From the NCBI GenBank assembly GCA_029641185.1, contig JAPWGK010000009.1, forward strand, positions 322,501 to 386,500: DNA of 64,000 bases, read 5' to 3'. Below, piece after piece: positions 46,587 through 57,084 of this stretch. How positions within the stretch are numbered: position 1 is the first letter of the stretch; the number at the start of each line of letters is the position of its first letter. The position numbers and the translations under genes were made by a program. This stretch comes from Pseudofabraea citricarpa. Lineage: Eukaryota; Ascomycota; Leotiomycetes; Helotiales; Dermateaceae. Below the pieces are notes generated by a model. It worked only from the letters and a program-made list of their open reading frames with translations. It did no database searches and was not told where the DNA came from.

Positions 46587-47352
46587 CTAAGCCTTCTTCT
46601 TCCCCTTACCCCTTTTCGTCGGCGTCTGCTCTGCCACACTAACACCCGTCACGCCCGGCTGGCTCTCAGCCAACAGGCTAGCCCATTTATCGTCCATACT
46701 CGCCGTGCTCGGCGCAACGGTAATGACCTTCTTGCCCTCTTCGGTACCCCGCACAATATTCTTCTGATCCAGCATGCCCACAGCCTCGATATTGCTCGCG
46801 AACATCTGCTGGAAGGGCTTGGCGACAAAACTGCCCTTCACATCGAACCACTGCGCGAACGGGCGCGAGATCTTGATGTCCTTCTTGGGCTTACCGTCCT
46901 TGCCGACAATCTCTACGACGATGTTGTACGTCGGCTTGTGCTTGATGGTGCTGGTCGAGATGGTAATCTTCTCCCCCGATGGCGATGTCCCGATGTACAC
47001 TTTGCCCTTCTCAACTCCCCACATCCAGAAAGTCAGGATCCCGTTGAGGATTGTGTACAGCAGCACGGCTAGAGCTGTGTAGTGCTTTGTCGAGTCGAAC
47101 CCGAGCTTGTAGTCCCAGTAGAAACATGCTGCGCAAATGGAGAATGCCGTGTATCCCAAGCCCAATCGTACATCGGTGAGCGTATGGCTTTGTTTGAACT
47201 TCAGCGAGTTCAGGTATGCGGGGATCGCATCGTCTGAGGTATTCTTCAGATCTGGATGAATTGTCAGTGCCTCTGAGTTCCTTTAAAATTATTGTTGGGG
47301 GGAATCAGTTACCTGCAAGAGAATGCACGGAAATCTTCTCTTGGGAAGCCAT
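46587..47352 (-). CDS. SPC2: Signal peptidase complex subunit 2 (SPC25)
   Basis: Two exons (47352-47313 and 47251-46587) give 234 residues. Exon 1 encodes MASQEKISVHSLA, and the 61-bp intron starts GTAACT. After DDAIPAYLNSLKF and the DVRLGLGY turn come two membrane segments (about 52-70 and 81-98), an arrangement typical of Spc25. The cytosolic tail has IKHKPTYNIVVEIVGKDG and ends in basic residues. Spc2 links the signal peptidase to the Sec61/Sbh1 translocon in the ER membrane. It is divergent from EMC3, with 197 bp between the two start codons. Confidence 0.92.
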
Positions 47353-47549
47353 TTTCGCAGTCGTGAAGGCAAGAAAATAAATTTAAGCCAGAGACGTGTA
47401 AGTATCGCGTGGAGGTGAACGTGTCTTGAACAGCTTGAGCTTCCCTCGTTCTCGGTACGAACCGAAGTTAGCGTCGTGAGCTTCTTCAACGTCACGTCTT
47501 TGCCTTTGAGCACCATACCTCCCCGCCGGCACCACTCACTTCAGTAATC
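47353..47549. promoter_or_regulatory. Short divergent promoter shared by SPC2 and EMC3
   Basis: Only 197 bp separates the two start codons, so both promoters and leaders must fit or overlap here. Both genes encode ER membrane proteins handling newly made membrane and secretory proteins. No specific factor site was assigned. Confidence 0.55.
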
Positions 47550-48541
47550 ATGGCGCAAGTTCCTGTTCAGACGATCCATCGGGATCCCCAGCTCTTGTAA
47601 GCTATGATCGAGGCTGCAGATGTCGAGGAGCATGCGCTGATATTCATTTAGCTACTGGATCCTAATCCCTATCACGATTGTCATGGTAAATTCCCTGGCG
47701 CGGCTCTAGCAGGACAATGGCTGATGAAGCGTGAAGATCTTGACGGGTGTGTTGCGCCACTATGCAACTGTACTCATGGCGACGGCGCCGAAGAAACAGG
47801 AGCTCCCAGCGATCAAGGAACAACGGTCCCTTCTCCGAGGAATCAACCTCCGTATGAACGCCCATGCCATCTCCCCAGCCGCCTTCGAAACCCGCAAGAA
47901 CTACCTTGTCTCTGCGTACGAGAGCGGCGCTTTCCTCAAGGAACCAGAGAAGAAGGGTCAGCCAGCTGCAAATCCTATGAGTGATCCAGCTGCTATGGAG
48001 GGAATGATGGGTATGATGAAAGGCAATATGGCTATGATTGTCCCCCAGACCCTCATCATGGGCTGGATTAATGCCTTCTTTGCGGGATTTGTCATTAGTG
48101 AGTTGAGATTGGAATCAGGAGCCTGAAGAGGACTAATCCGGCGTAGTTAAATTGCCTTTCCCTCTTACAATCAAGTTCAAATCCATGTTGCAGGCTGGTG
48201 TAGCCACCAAGGACATGGATCCCCAATGGATGTCTTCCATCTCCTGGTATGTTCTTTGCATCTTCGGCTTGCAATCAGTCTTCAACTATCTTTTGGGAAG
48301 CGATAATGGTATGTTTTTACTTCCTCTCCGAGCTTTCCGTATCTGACAATGGTTTGTAGCGGCCAGTCAGATGCAGCAGCAAATGGGTCAGATGGGTCCT
48401 GGTGCTGGAGCAAACATGTTTGGACCTGGTCAGGACCCTGACAAGCAATTCCAGGGAGAAGCCGAGAATATTGCTGTGTTGGCTCATCATTACTCGCTTG
48501 AGGGCGTTGAGGATAGACTCCTCAAGAGCGTCAAGGTGTAG
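47550..48541 (+). CDS. EMC3: ER membrane protein complex subunit 3
   Basis: Five exons (47550-47596, 47652-47685, 47737-48097, 48147-48308, 48360-48541) give 261 residues, the normal length. The N terminus reconstructs as TIHRDPQLFYWILIPITIVM-ILTGVLRHY, the first transmembrane helix of EMC3/TMEM111. Further blocks: FETRKNYLVSAYESGAFL, MMKGNMAMIVPQTLIMGWIN, FAGFVIIKLPFPLTIKFKSM, and SSISWYVLCIFGLQSVFNYL. EMC3 belongs to the Oxa1/YidC/Get1 superfamily and forms the insertase pore side of the EMC. The 34-nt second exon is supported by its phase and by the intact helix it completes. Confidence 0.94.
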
Positions 48542-49169
48542 TCCGAGGGATCTTTCCTCGGCACTTACTCCGATTTTGTATAATAATCTCGTGGCTAGAT
48601 GGAGTTGGCTGGATTGGTGTCGCTGGTAAAAGTCTTGCCTGTGTGGACGATACAGAAAAGAATTAAAGATGATGGGGAATCCCCAATTACTTCCATCCAT
48701 GTCTTTCATCACTCTCCGCTTTCATAATACGTGCTAAACAGCCATTGCAGTCAGCGCAACTGAAGTCTCTAGCATTTCACAAATCATTCCATTGTATTGA
48801 AGCTCAATTCATGATGACTTTGGATTCAGTCGCAATGTCATACGCACCTCTAAGAGAGTACAAGCATCAACTGCAGTCGCATGCCAACTTCGATTACTTG
48901 GAGTATGAGTTTGCAGTTCATGAAATATTACTGGTGCTCAAGGGCTTTGGTTTGGTGTTTCCTCTTTCGGTAAGTACCTACCTACCTAGGTAGGTAGCTA
49001 GCTTCGTAGAGTACCTTCTGTGTAGCTGCCTTCCTCCAGTTCCAAGGTCTTAACCTTCACATCTACACAAGTCACGCATTGAGTAGTCTTTTTTACTCAC
49101 ACTTCTGCATACGTTATTCATCATCAGGTTACTCTCAGCTCAGCCATAGCACTCACGATCTCTGACAAG
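48542..49169. other. Spacer between EMC3 and the second BTB gene
   Basis: 628 bp. A small palindromic-looking run of CCTAC/CTAGG/TAGGTAG is near 48975-48999. No supported gene. Confidence 0.4.
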
Positions 49170-50009
49170 ATGCCGCCACCTAATGCGAACCTTACTACGA
49201 ATGCAGCACCAATCACTGACAGCAAGCGTGACGAGATAAGTGCGAAGAAGGAGCATGCTCTTAAGTGAGCTATATCTCCCAAAATACAAGGGCGTATAAA
49301 GCTAACTTCTATAAGAACATTCGTCAAACTAGTTGTCGGTCCCGAAAAGAGCAAGCAGACTTTCATGATTCACGAAGATTTATTCTGTGCTGCTAGCCCT
49401 CGCTTTGCCGCAACTTGCGAGCCAGTGTTGAACCAACCAGGCCAGATAGTAATCCGGTCACCAAATGACGATCCGAACGCTATTGATGCTATGATTGGTT
49501 GGATTTATTCTGGAAAGATATGTCTGCCAGCCAAGCTTTTTACGAACGTCAACATCCGCTCGGGCATCCACTCAGGACCTGGACTTTTGGTCAAACTTTA
49601 TCTCTTAGGTGAAAAGTACCAAATACCTCGATTGAGGAATGATGCCATCACCTGTATCATGAGGTTTAGCTGCAGTGGTGGAAAAATCCCCGCCAAGGTC
49701 GTCCGCCATGCCCAAGAACACACACGCAGACCGGGTAATGATTTCGCACATATGTTGTTGATGATGATAACATGGGATTACCATGCTGGGGACTACGACG
49801 ATGCTGGGTCAGACTTAGGTATCACGGTACTTGTCAAACTAGCAAAGTACAATGCCTCAATTCATCGGCTCCCAAAGGAGTTTGTCCAAACCAAGAAGAC
49901 ATTATCAGAAGATTTCTGTGATACTTTACATGAGCATGAGTCCTCTTTCGATCGCAGCCAGAACCACTGTATGAATCGGGAAATACTGGTTTTAGTTGAT
50001 GGAAACTAA
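49170..50009 (+). CDS. BTB/POZ domain protein (second of two related copies)
   Basis: Two exons (49170-49264 and 49316-50009) give 262 residues. The intron starts GTGAGC and ends AAG. The first 32 residues are unstructured, then the BTB domain begins: TFVKLVVGPEKSKQTFMIHE, DLFCAASPRFAATCEPVL, and AMIGWIYSGKICLP. The LGEKYQIPRLRND block matches the gene at 33 kb, and the same HxxFxxASxxF pattern and the C-terminal DFCD/DFCER segment are shared. The gene is probably an older duplicate of that copy, because the two are clearly diverged. Its function is unknown beyond protein-protein interaction. Confidence 0.82.
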
Positions 50010-52749
50010 GGCATATTCGGTTGATGCTAGCAGCAATAACTTTTAAGCTATTCACAATGGGCCTTGCGTTGCTCCGATGTACATTTTGTTCGCTGCAGTC
50101 CGTATGCCAGGTTTTGCCCTGCTCGGTGTAATGACAAAATATCAAACATAACATGGCTCTTCACACGTCTTTAAATTCTTATGTGATGCCAGTGACCCCA
50201 ATAATACTGATGTGCAGATAGCAATGTTCCCTGTACTAATCGTATATATAATCATGCCGCTGAAACCTCAACTACTTTTATCTAGAAGCATTCCATCCCC
50301 GTTTTTCTTCAGTTGCATATTCTAGAAAGATTGATTGCAAATAAAACGAACATGGTAGATCCATGCTTTTTTGTGACAGATATGGCAGGGAACATTACTT
50401 ACCTCCTCTATCCCCTTAAAATTCCTTGGCATGTTAATGTCATTTGTTATACCGCTACCAATTTCAGTTTTTTACTTCGAGTTCATCCCGTCGATCCGCT
50501 TTACCAACCACGATCCTCAATCTCCTGGATTATGTTTAGAGTTTGCAATTTGTCTTTGTTTGATCAAACCCAAATGTCAGGCACCTGCTGCTTTCGTTTC
50601 CCTGATGATTTATGAACTGATTCTCATAGATTTTTGCGAGATTCTCCAAACGGTCTTTTGACCAAGACAGGCATCTGAGATGTTATTAAATAGCCGTAAC
50701 TTCCAGTCATTTTGTGCCTCTCCGGCCCAAAGATGAAAGACATGTATATATACACGCAAAACTCGTCACCTCAGTGATTACTTCAAGTTATCACATTCCC
50801 TTTTCTCCATTCCTTTTTTTTAGCACCACAGAATTAATTTTCTTTTAAATCAACCGGTCGTAGATTCTCAAATTCCAACGTACTTGTAGAATGATCTTCC
50901 GGGGCCGCTAAGGCAACTTCACCTCTCCCATAGAATTGATATAGCAGCCTCTCCTCCGTAGTCCTTTGAACATCATCAATCCTTCTTTACAACTACCAAT
51001 ACGAGCCAAACCAGTGAAAAACTGGCCTGACCTTTAGGACACCGAAACTTAGCTTGTTGGATCAAAATGATGCCGGATATTCTTGCCAAGAAGCCATAAA
51101 TTGAAAGGTACTGAAATATGCCAATTTCTTTCAGCCTCGAATAATGTCCTTCGTTCTTGAAATATCCACAGAGAAGCCAGTTCTCCAACAGTCCCGAAGA
51201 TAGTCAGAGATACAAAACAAATCCTCTGGATCGGGTTCCTCCAGAAGACCACAGTTGCTACCTGAACATCCAGAAGACCCCATACAGAACCGGGAACCAC
51301 TCGTTTATTCGAAGGATCATGCAAAAATGGGTTACTTTATCTGGTACTTGGTTCGGAATGTTCTCTCTTCAAAAACTACGCACTCTTCCACACACATTTC
51401 CAAGTACGTGTACACAAACCCATCGTTCTTGGATCCTACTGACATTTTCTTAGTTCCGTTCTATCTCTTCCAAGATCCAAGGAAGGAATATACATCTCCC
51501 GCCTATCACCCTCAGGGTAGAAGTAGTAGGCTGCCATAACCCAGCTCCAAAGAATCGGGTTGGCTGCAATCTTTCATTTAAGCGACCAAGATTGCCAGAC
51601 CGAGGGACGAGGAGCGTTTGGTTGAAGGAAGCTCAGTAACACAACAAGAGGAGCAAGGTTTAAGGTGTGAGGATTGGCGGGTGTTTGAACGGCAAGATGA
51701 ATAGGGAAAAAAAGTATTGAAGGCTCTCACGACAGTTTCAAAAGTCTGCTTCGGGTGATTTTGAAAATGTCATGCTACCATTTTACTTCTAACTTATCTC
51801 CCAAACTGACATACGGCGATGCACGATTTGCTAGACCCGCATACGAGAGTTCTGAGATTGTTCGTGAATAGAGAGATGACTTCGGGTCTGTAAGGAGCTC
51901 GAACCCACGAGTTATGTGTAAAGCCATGCCACTCTCCCCATCGCACCATGAAGAGACTCCCAGGACATTAGCTTGGTCGGTCATATTTTAAGCAGCTGCA
52001 CCGCCTCCATCCCTCTAATCCTGAATGGGTTGGATCATGCTCCAAGAGGCCAGTAGCACACGACCATCTGCTGAATAACATGCGCACAGTCGGACTTTTC
52101 GCATCTATCAGCGACTTTCAGGACTTCGCTCCTGTTGAGAACTATCAACAGCTCAAATGAGTAGCTAAATATTGCAACCTACTTCCTGACATCCACGGTA
52201 CTATTATTCACATACAGATGTATCATTGGAGAACATTCTTATCAACCCTCAAAAAGGCAAGGTAACTAGAATTTTCGTCGATGGGTGACTTCCACGGCTA
52301 ATCCAGCCAACACCAATTTCAAAAGACCATAGCAACTCTATCAACAGTGTTCAGGAATCCATAATCCATAATCACATTACACCATTCACATGCTTTTATT
52401 TTACAGTTTAACTCTCATCTTCTGAAAGGGAACGCTAGTTACTCTCAAAGCATAGACATCCAAATCCAGCTTGCCATGAGACCAGACCAACCCAGTAAGC
52501 CACACCCTCTACATTTCCCAGACGAGTCCATTCCAGTGAAATCCAGGAAAAAATCAAACTTCCATCGGCTTTGAGTCGCAAACACAGCCAGATCAGAGGA
52601 CACAGCTCGGAAAATCCGACAACAGAACCCCACACAGGATTTCTCGGTAGAAAGAGAACAAATATCAACCTCTTCGGCCATGAACCCAAATGCTATCCAC
52701 TTCAGCGATGGTAGCAAAGATTCCGAGGCCACAACAAACGCCTGATCCT
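50010..52749. other. Gene-poor 2.7-kb region
   Basis: No firm gene. Two things stand out and are reported separately: a stretch near 51049-51540 with protein-like frames on both strands, and a tRNA-like fossil near 51885-51955. The right end is the 3' flank of the next gene. Confidence 0.4.
51885..51955 (-). other. Degenerate tRNA-like sequence (possible tRNA pseudogene or SINE head)
   Basis: Read on the minus strand, GATGGGGAGAGTGGCATGG resembles the A-box side of a tRNA, and 25-30 bases later CGTGGGTTCGAGCTCC contains a near-perfect B box. The anticodon and T stems do not pair, so it is not a working tRNA. Such pol III-promoter remnants head many fungal SINEs. No second copy is in the window. 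Confidence 0.3.
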
Positions 52750-55700
52750 TCACCAATATTGGAATCCCACCTTCGCAGATGGACCACCTCTTGCAGGTGC
52801 AGGTGTAGACTTTTCCTGTCGGTTATTATTATAGAAACCGACACCGTCCGCACCCTTGATCATCAATAGAGCAGGTTCAAGAATAGCCGAGGCTACATCA
52901 TCAGCTATTAATTTCTGGGTTGTCCAAGCAGCTTCGTCGCCGAATTCTATCTTTGTATTTTCCTTGAAATGTTCTTGTAGAACAGTAGAGCAGACATTCA
53001 CTTCAAACCAGAGATCTTCTTTACCAGCTGGGCGTCGATGAGCTGCATCTGGGTAGCATGCTCTATAATTCTGACAGCTGTCAGTGCCCGAATCATATTC
53101 AAGCATGAGCTCCCGTACTTCAGTAACATTAAGCACCGATTTTGAGTTGTCATTTGCCTTGTACTGACAGGAATTTCGCACGCGACATGCATAGACACGA
53201 AATTGAGCTGGAAAATTGCTGGTAAATTCCAAATATGGCTGAGTGTCCTCTCTGTTACTTGTTAGTATCGACTAAGTCCTGGTTCCTTCGAAAAAGCGGC
53301 ATTACTTACTTGACAAAGAGAGAGTCGAGAATTGACTGAGCGTACTTCTCATGCTCTGGCTTTTTCTCATATCCCGTAGCAGTTACTCGGACGTCCCAGT
53401 TTCTCTTCACGCAATGGGTGAAAATGGTGCCAAGATCGTGCTTCTCCACAATCGTATATGTGAATTTCTCTGCATTGATCTTGATGGTAGCTGCATTCTT
53501 GCGGCCATTTTCCAGAATAATGCAGTCAAGCTCATACCATAAATCCCACTTGAGTGGCTTCGCGTCCCATAGAGCCTGCTTGTTCGAGCCCTGCATCTCA
53601 ATAAGGTATTTTGCGTCGGCTGGCAAAGTGGTCAGTACGTTTGTGAAATGAGCATATGGGCCATCTTTAGGCTCGCGCTTCTTGCAGAGGAGAATATCTT
53701 GGAGCTCCTCAGCTAGCATAGTACATGGGGAGTCCTTGTTGACAGTAACATCTCGACGTTGCAACTTGCGCAAGATGATACGGCCTAGCTCAGCATTTAC
53801 AAGAATTTCTCCTTGAAAACCTCTTAGCCCACCTAGCATTTCATATATGCTGCTCTTTGCCTTTTGCAAAAATTCAGGTAAAGGATCAACGGGTGTGGCA
53901 ACTGCGAAAATTCGCTTGGGAATTGGCTCAGGTCGCTCAAGGACGGCAACCACACGCTTCTTCTGTGGTGCCTTCAAATTTCCCTTGGAAGGGTTGGGCT
54001 TCTTCTGTTCCATGGTTGTGTGAAATTTTCGAGTAGCAACTTCACTAATGGCTTGAACGCGCTCCGGGACTAGGGGTTTAATATCTGGAAGCATATCATT
54101 CTCTTGGAAACCCGCAGCGGAGAAGAAGTCTGTAAGTTGATCCACGTCCATCAAATTGTGTTGTGTGTTTGCAGGTTGCACAGTAACAGGGCCTTTCAAT
54201 TGGACCTCTGGTACAGTACTAGATACGGGCTTTGGAGATGGCACTGCAGACTTAGTTCCTAGCTGTAGCGTTGTTTCCTCAGCAGCTCCTCTCATACGAA
54301 AGGGTTCTGGAGTGCTCCGATCAGAAATGGCAGGGCTTGGTGCTGCATTATTACCCGAAATCCTAAGACTCGATACACGACCAGGCTGCAAGTTTGTAAT
54401 AGAAGTTGGCTGAGAAATTGGGTGTTTCTTGCTTAATACTGGTGGTGTAGATGTTGGGTTTGCTTGGCTGGTGCTTCCATGGTGAAAGGGGCTTGGACTA
54501 GTGGATTGCGAGGAGTGGAATCTAGCCCCAGGCAGAAATGGGAAGGCGGCATGCGATAACTTATTTCCTCGTACGGCATTACTATAGGTATTGGGAGAAG
54601 CTTGCAGTGTTGGTGCCAGCATGTTTGTAGCTGTAGCGTTGACTGGTCTGCTTCCTTTCAAGGCATCGCTGTAAGTTTCAGCTAAAGCCTGCTTTGCAGG
54701 GGCAATGTCCATTGATGGGTACGATTGATTTTGAGTCGAAGCTGCCGTGCTTGGGTGCATAGCCAGAGGGAGAACGGAACTCTTTTCTCGCTCACCAAGC
54801 CAGTTGTGATTTCTAGCACCCTGGCTTTTACCATATTCTGTTACGACTTGAGCGTTAGTCAGCTACTGTACATCTCTTGAATGACTAAAATCAAACAGTC
54901 GTTATATATTTGAATGGAATGCGTACCTTGATGGTTGAGGACTTGATTACCAGATCTTACAGCCAACTGTTGTGGCATAACATTAGAGTATGGGACTACC
55001 TTCTGGACCCATTCTTCAACACGACGTGGCCCAGTATGTACATGCTGCTGAACTTGAGATGGCTTGACAATTGAAACATCAGCTTCGACCTTCTCAAAAT
55101 TTGTCTTCTGAGATTCGACGGTCTCAAATCCCATCTCCCATTTTGCTCCAGGTTCTCCCTGGCGTCTGTTTCTTCCCAGGAACTTGAAGCTTGACATCCA
55201 GCCTTCTTGCTTTGCATCTTCAGTCACTACTGCAAAAAGCTTGTCAGCTTTCTCAGGCGAGTAAGTGGCATTCTTGTTGTCAAAAAGGCAGCAAATGACG
55301 ACACAAGCCGAATGAAATCTTTCATAATCGAGTTGCTGATGCTCTCTCTTGATGACAAAATCTGAATGCAATCCTTCACGTCTGAGTTTCTGATACACTT
55401 GCTCGATTGATGGAGGACAATTAAGCAAGGTTGTCTCATATCGCTTCTTTTTGACTTCTGTGATCGGGAAGACTGAGACTTTAAAGTTCTCAATCGCCTC
55501 AGAGTAAAACAAATGGTCAACATATGGTCGAGCCGTGAACTATAGCCATGATAAGTAACATACCTAGGTACTTGAACAAATGACCAGGCAAACTTACAAA
55601 GTATTTTCGTAGATTATCTAGCTTAGTATATGCAGCAAGACATGAATTTTCTTCCCGGCTCTGGATGTAGATCTTCTGCTGATTCAGGTCCTTGTTCAGC

Positions 55701-56393
55701 TTACTACCAGTTAACCGCTCAATCTCCGAAACAGATCTGTCAGTAATGATCTCATCCAAGTTCTTCTTGTGGCTTGTGTAAATCCAGATCTTCTCGTGAG
55801 AATCCTCACAAGGCTCTTTGGGAAACTTGGATGCCTCTGATGTGCTGCTAGTTTGTGGACCAGAAACATCAGTAGAAGCAACCTTCTCTTGACTAGGTGG
55901 TAGACGGCAGGATATGTATGTGCTCTGAAAGGAATCAGCTAATAGTCTTATCTGCAATGGTTTAGAGATACTTACGTGCTCGAGGTATTTGTCATCTTTG
56001 TTAACCTTGCCATCGTCATCGTCATCGTCATCATCGTCATCGTCAGTAATATCAGGATCATCTGATTTGGTGGTGAAACCTCCAGCTTTCTTCTCTGTTA
56101 TGATGATCTGGTTGAGCACAGAGAGAAATAGCTGAACCGAAGCTGGTGCATCAGCGACGTTGGATGAAAGCACGAAGTAGTATCTATCAAAATCGTAGAT
56201 GATGCTTGAAGGGTTCGCAATCTGGAGTGCGGACGATTAGCAATGTCCAGAGAGGACGATGAGGTGTGAGTAGATCCAGGGTACTTACGATCCCATTCTT
56301 CTGAAATTCCCAAAGGAGGTCGTTCTTCAGCTTCGATACTCCTTGCGGGGAGAACTTGTAGTCGCAAGAGAACACTAGGTCTTTGTACTGCAT
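52750..56393 (-). CDS. Large fungal protein of unknown function, 1,106 residues
   Basis: Six exons (56393-56289, 56221-55976, 55924-55598, 55539-54927, 54837-53310, 53251-52750) join with agreeing phases. The ATG opens MQYKDLVFSCDYKFSPQGVS. Visible parts: an N-terminal block, then a run of eleven Asp (DDDDDDDDDDD) in an acidic loop, then KIWIYTSHKKNLDEIITDRS and GSKLNKDLNQQKIYIQSRE, whose spacing recalls a KH-like RNA-binding fold. A long Ser/Thr/Pro/Gln-rich disordered middle (about 430-720) follows. The C-terminal ordered half has GFQGEILVNAELGRIILRKL, WDLWYELDCIILENGRKN and WDVRVTATGYEKKPE. There is no transmembrane helix or signal peptide. I recognise this as a recurrent type of uncharacterised ascomycete protein but cannot give it a function. 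RNA binding is only a guess. Confidence 0.8.
56006..56046 (-). repeat. (GAC/GAT)n aspartate-coding microsatellite
   Basis: Forward-strand CATCGT/CATCAT units code for the poly-Asp run of the unknown protein. Codon usage alternates, which points to a mix of slippage and selection. Confidence 0.9.
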
Positions 56394-57084
56394 GTTGCAG
56401 CTCGTACAGTTGATTGACAACTGCAGGTGGTGATTGAAAGAAAGTATGAGTGCCCAAGGACAGGAGATTCTGGTGCTCAATCCCCAAAGAATATGGCGAG
56501 GGTGTGTTGATGTGGGAGAAAGAGGAAAGGGAAAGGAAAGAATATGGATGGGGAGGGTTGTGGGAGAAAGAGGATAGGGAAAGCGCGGTCTTGGGTTGTA
56601 AGAAAGATGGAAGGTGTTGTGAACCGCTTGCACTAAAGAATAACGCTTCTCCACGCGTGATGGAGTGAATAGTAGCAGCAACGAAATAGAAAAGTCAGCG
56701 AGATTCAGTTAATCAGCAGGAGATATGGAAGAGCCTTCGGGTAGCCGCATGGTTCGTCGGTTGTCTGAAAGAAAACCAACCCCCAGACACTGGGATGCAA
56801 ACGCGGCACTGAATGTTCTGCGGTTCTTTGCAGCACCCCACAACTAAGACACCCAATGAAATCATAGACAGGACAACTGCCTGGGATCAAAACAAAACTG
56901 CTGCTCACAGAAGATGGTTCCATTACAAAGGTGGTAGTACGATAATGGTAAAACAGATATAGTGCTAACGCCTATCCTGCTCATGTAGTCGGCTTCTCAT
57001 CTCATGCAAAGGGAAACCTTGACTGCTACGGCAGAGACCCTTCCAGAGCAAAAAAATATGACCGCCATCATGTATATCGTGCTT
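56394..57084. other. Spacer between the unknown gene and NOP12
   Basis: 691 bp. The left part is the promoter side of the unknown gene, with tandem GGGAAAG/GAAAGG-like words near 56515-56585. The right part is the 3' flank of NOP12. No supported gene. Confidence 0.4.

Noticed and set aside
51885..51955. Functional tRNA gene
   Set aside because: The anticodon, T and acceptor stems do not pair, so only the promoter boxes are tRNA-like.
56394..56681. Upstream extension of the unknown 1,106-residue protein
   Set aside because: The frame stays open but gives Pro/Ser/Phe-rich text from repeated GGGAAAG-like DNA and has no nearby ATG of better context.
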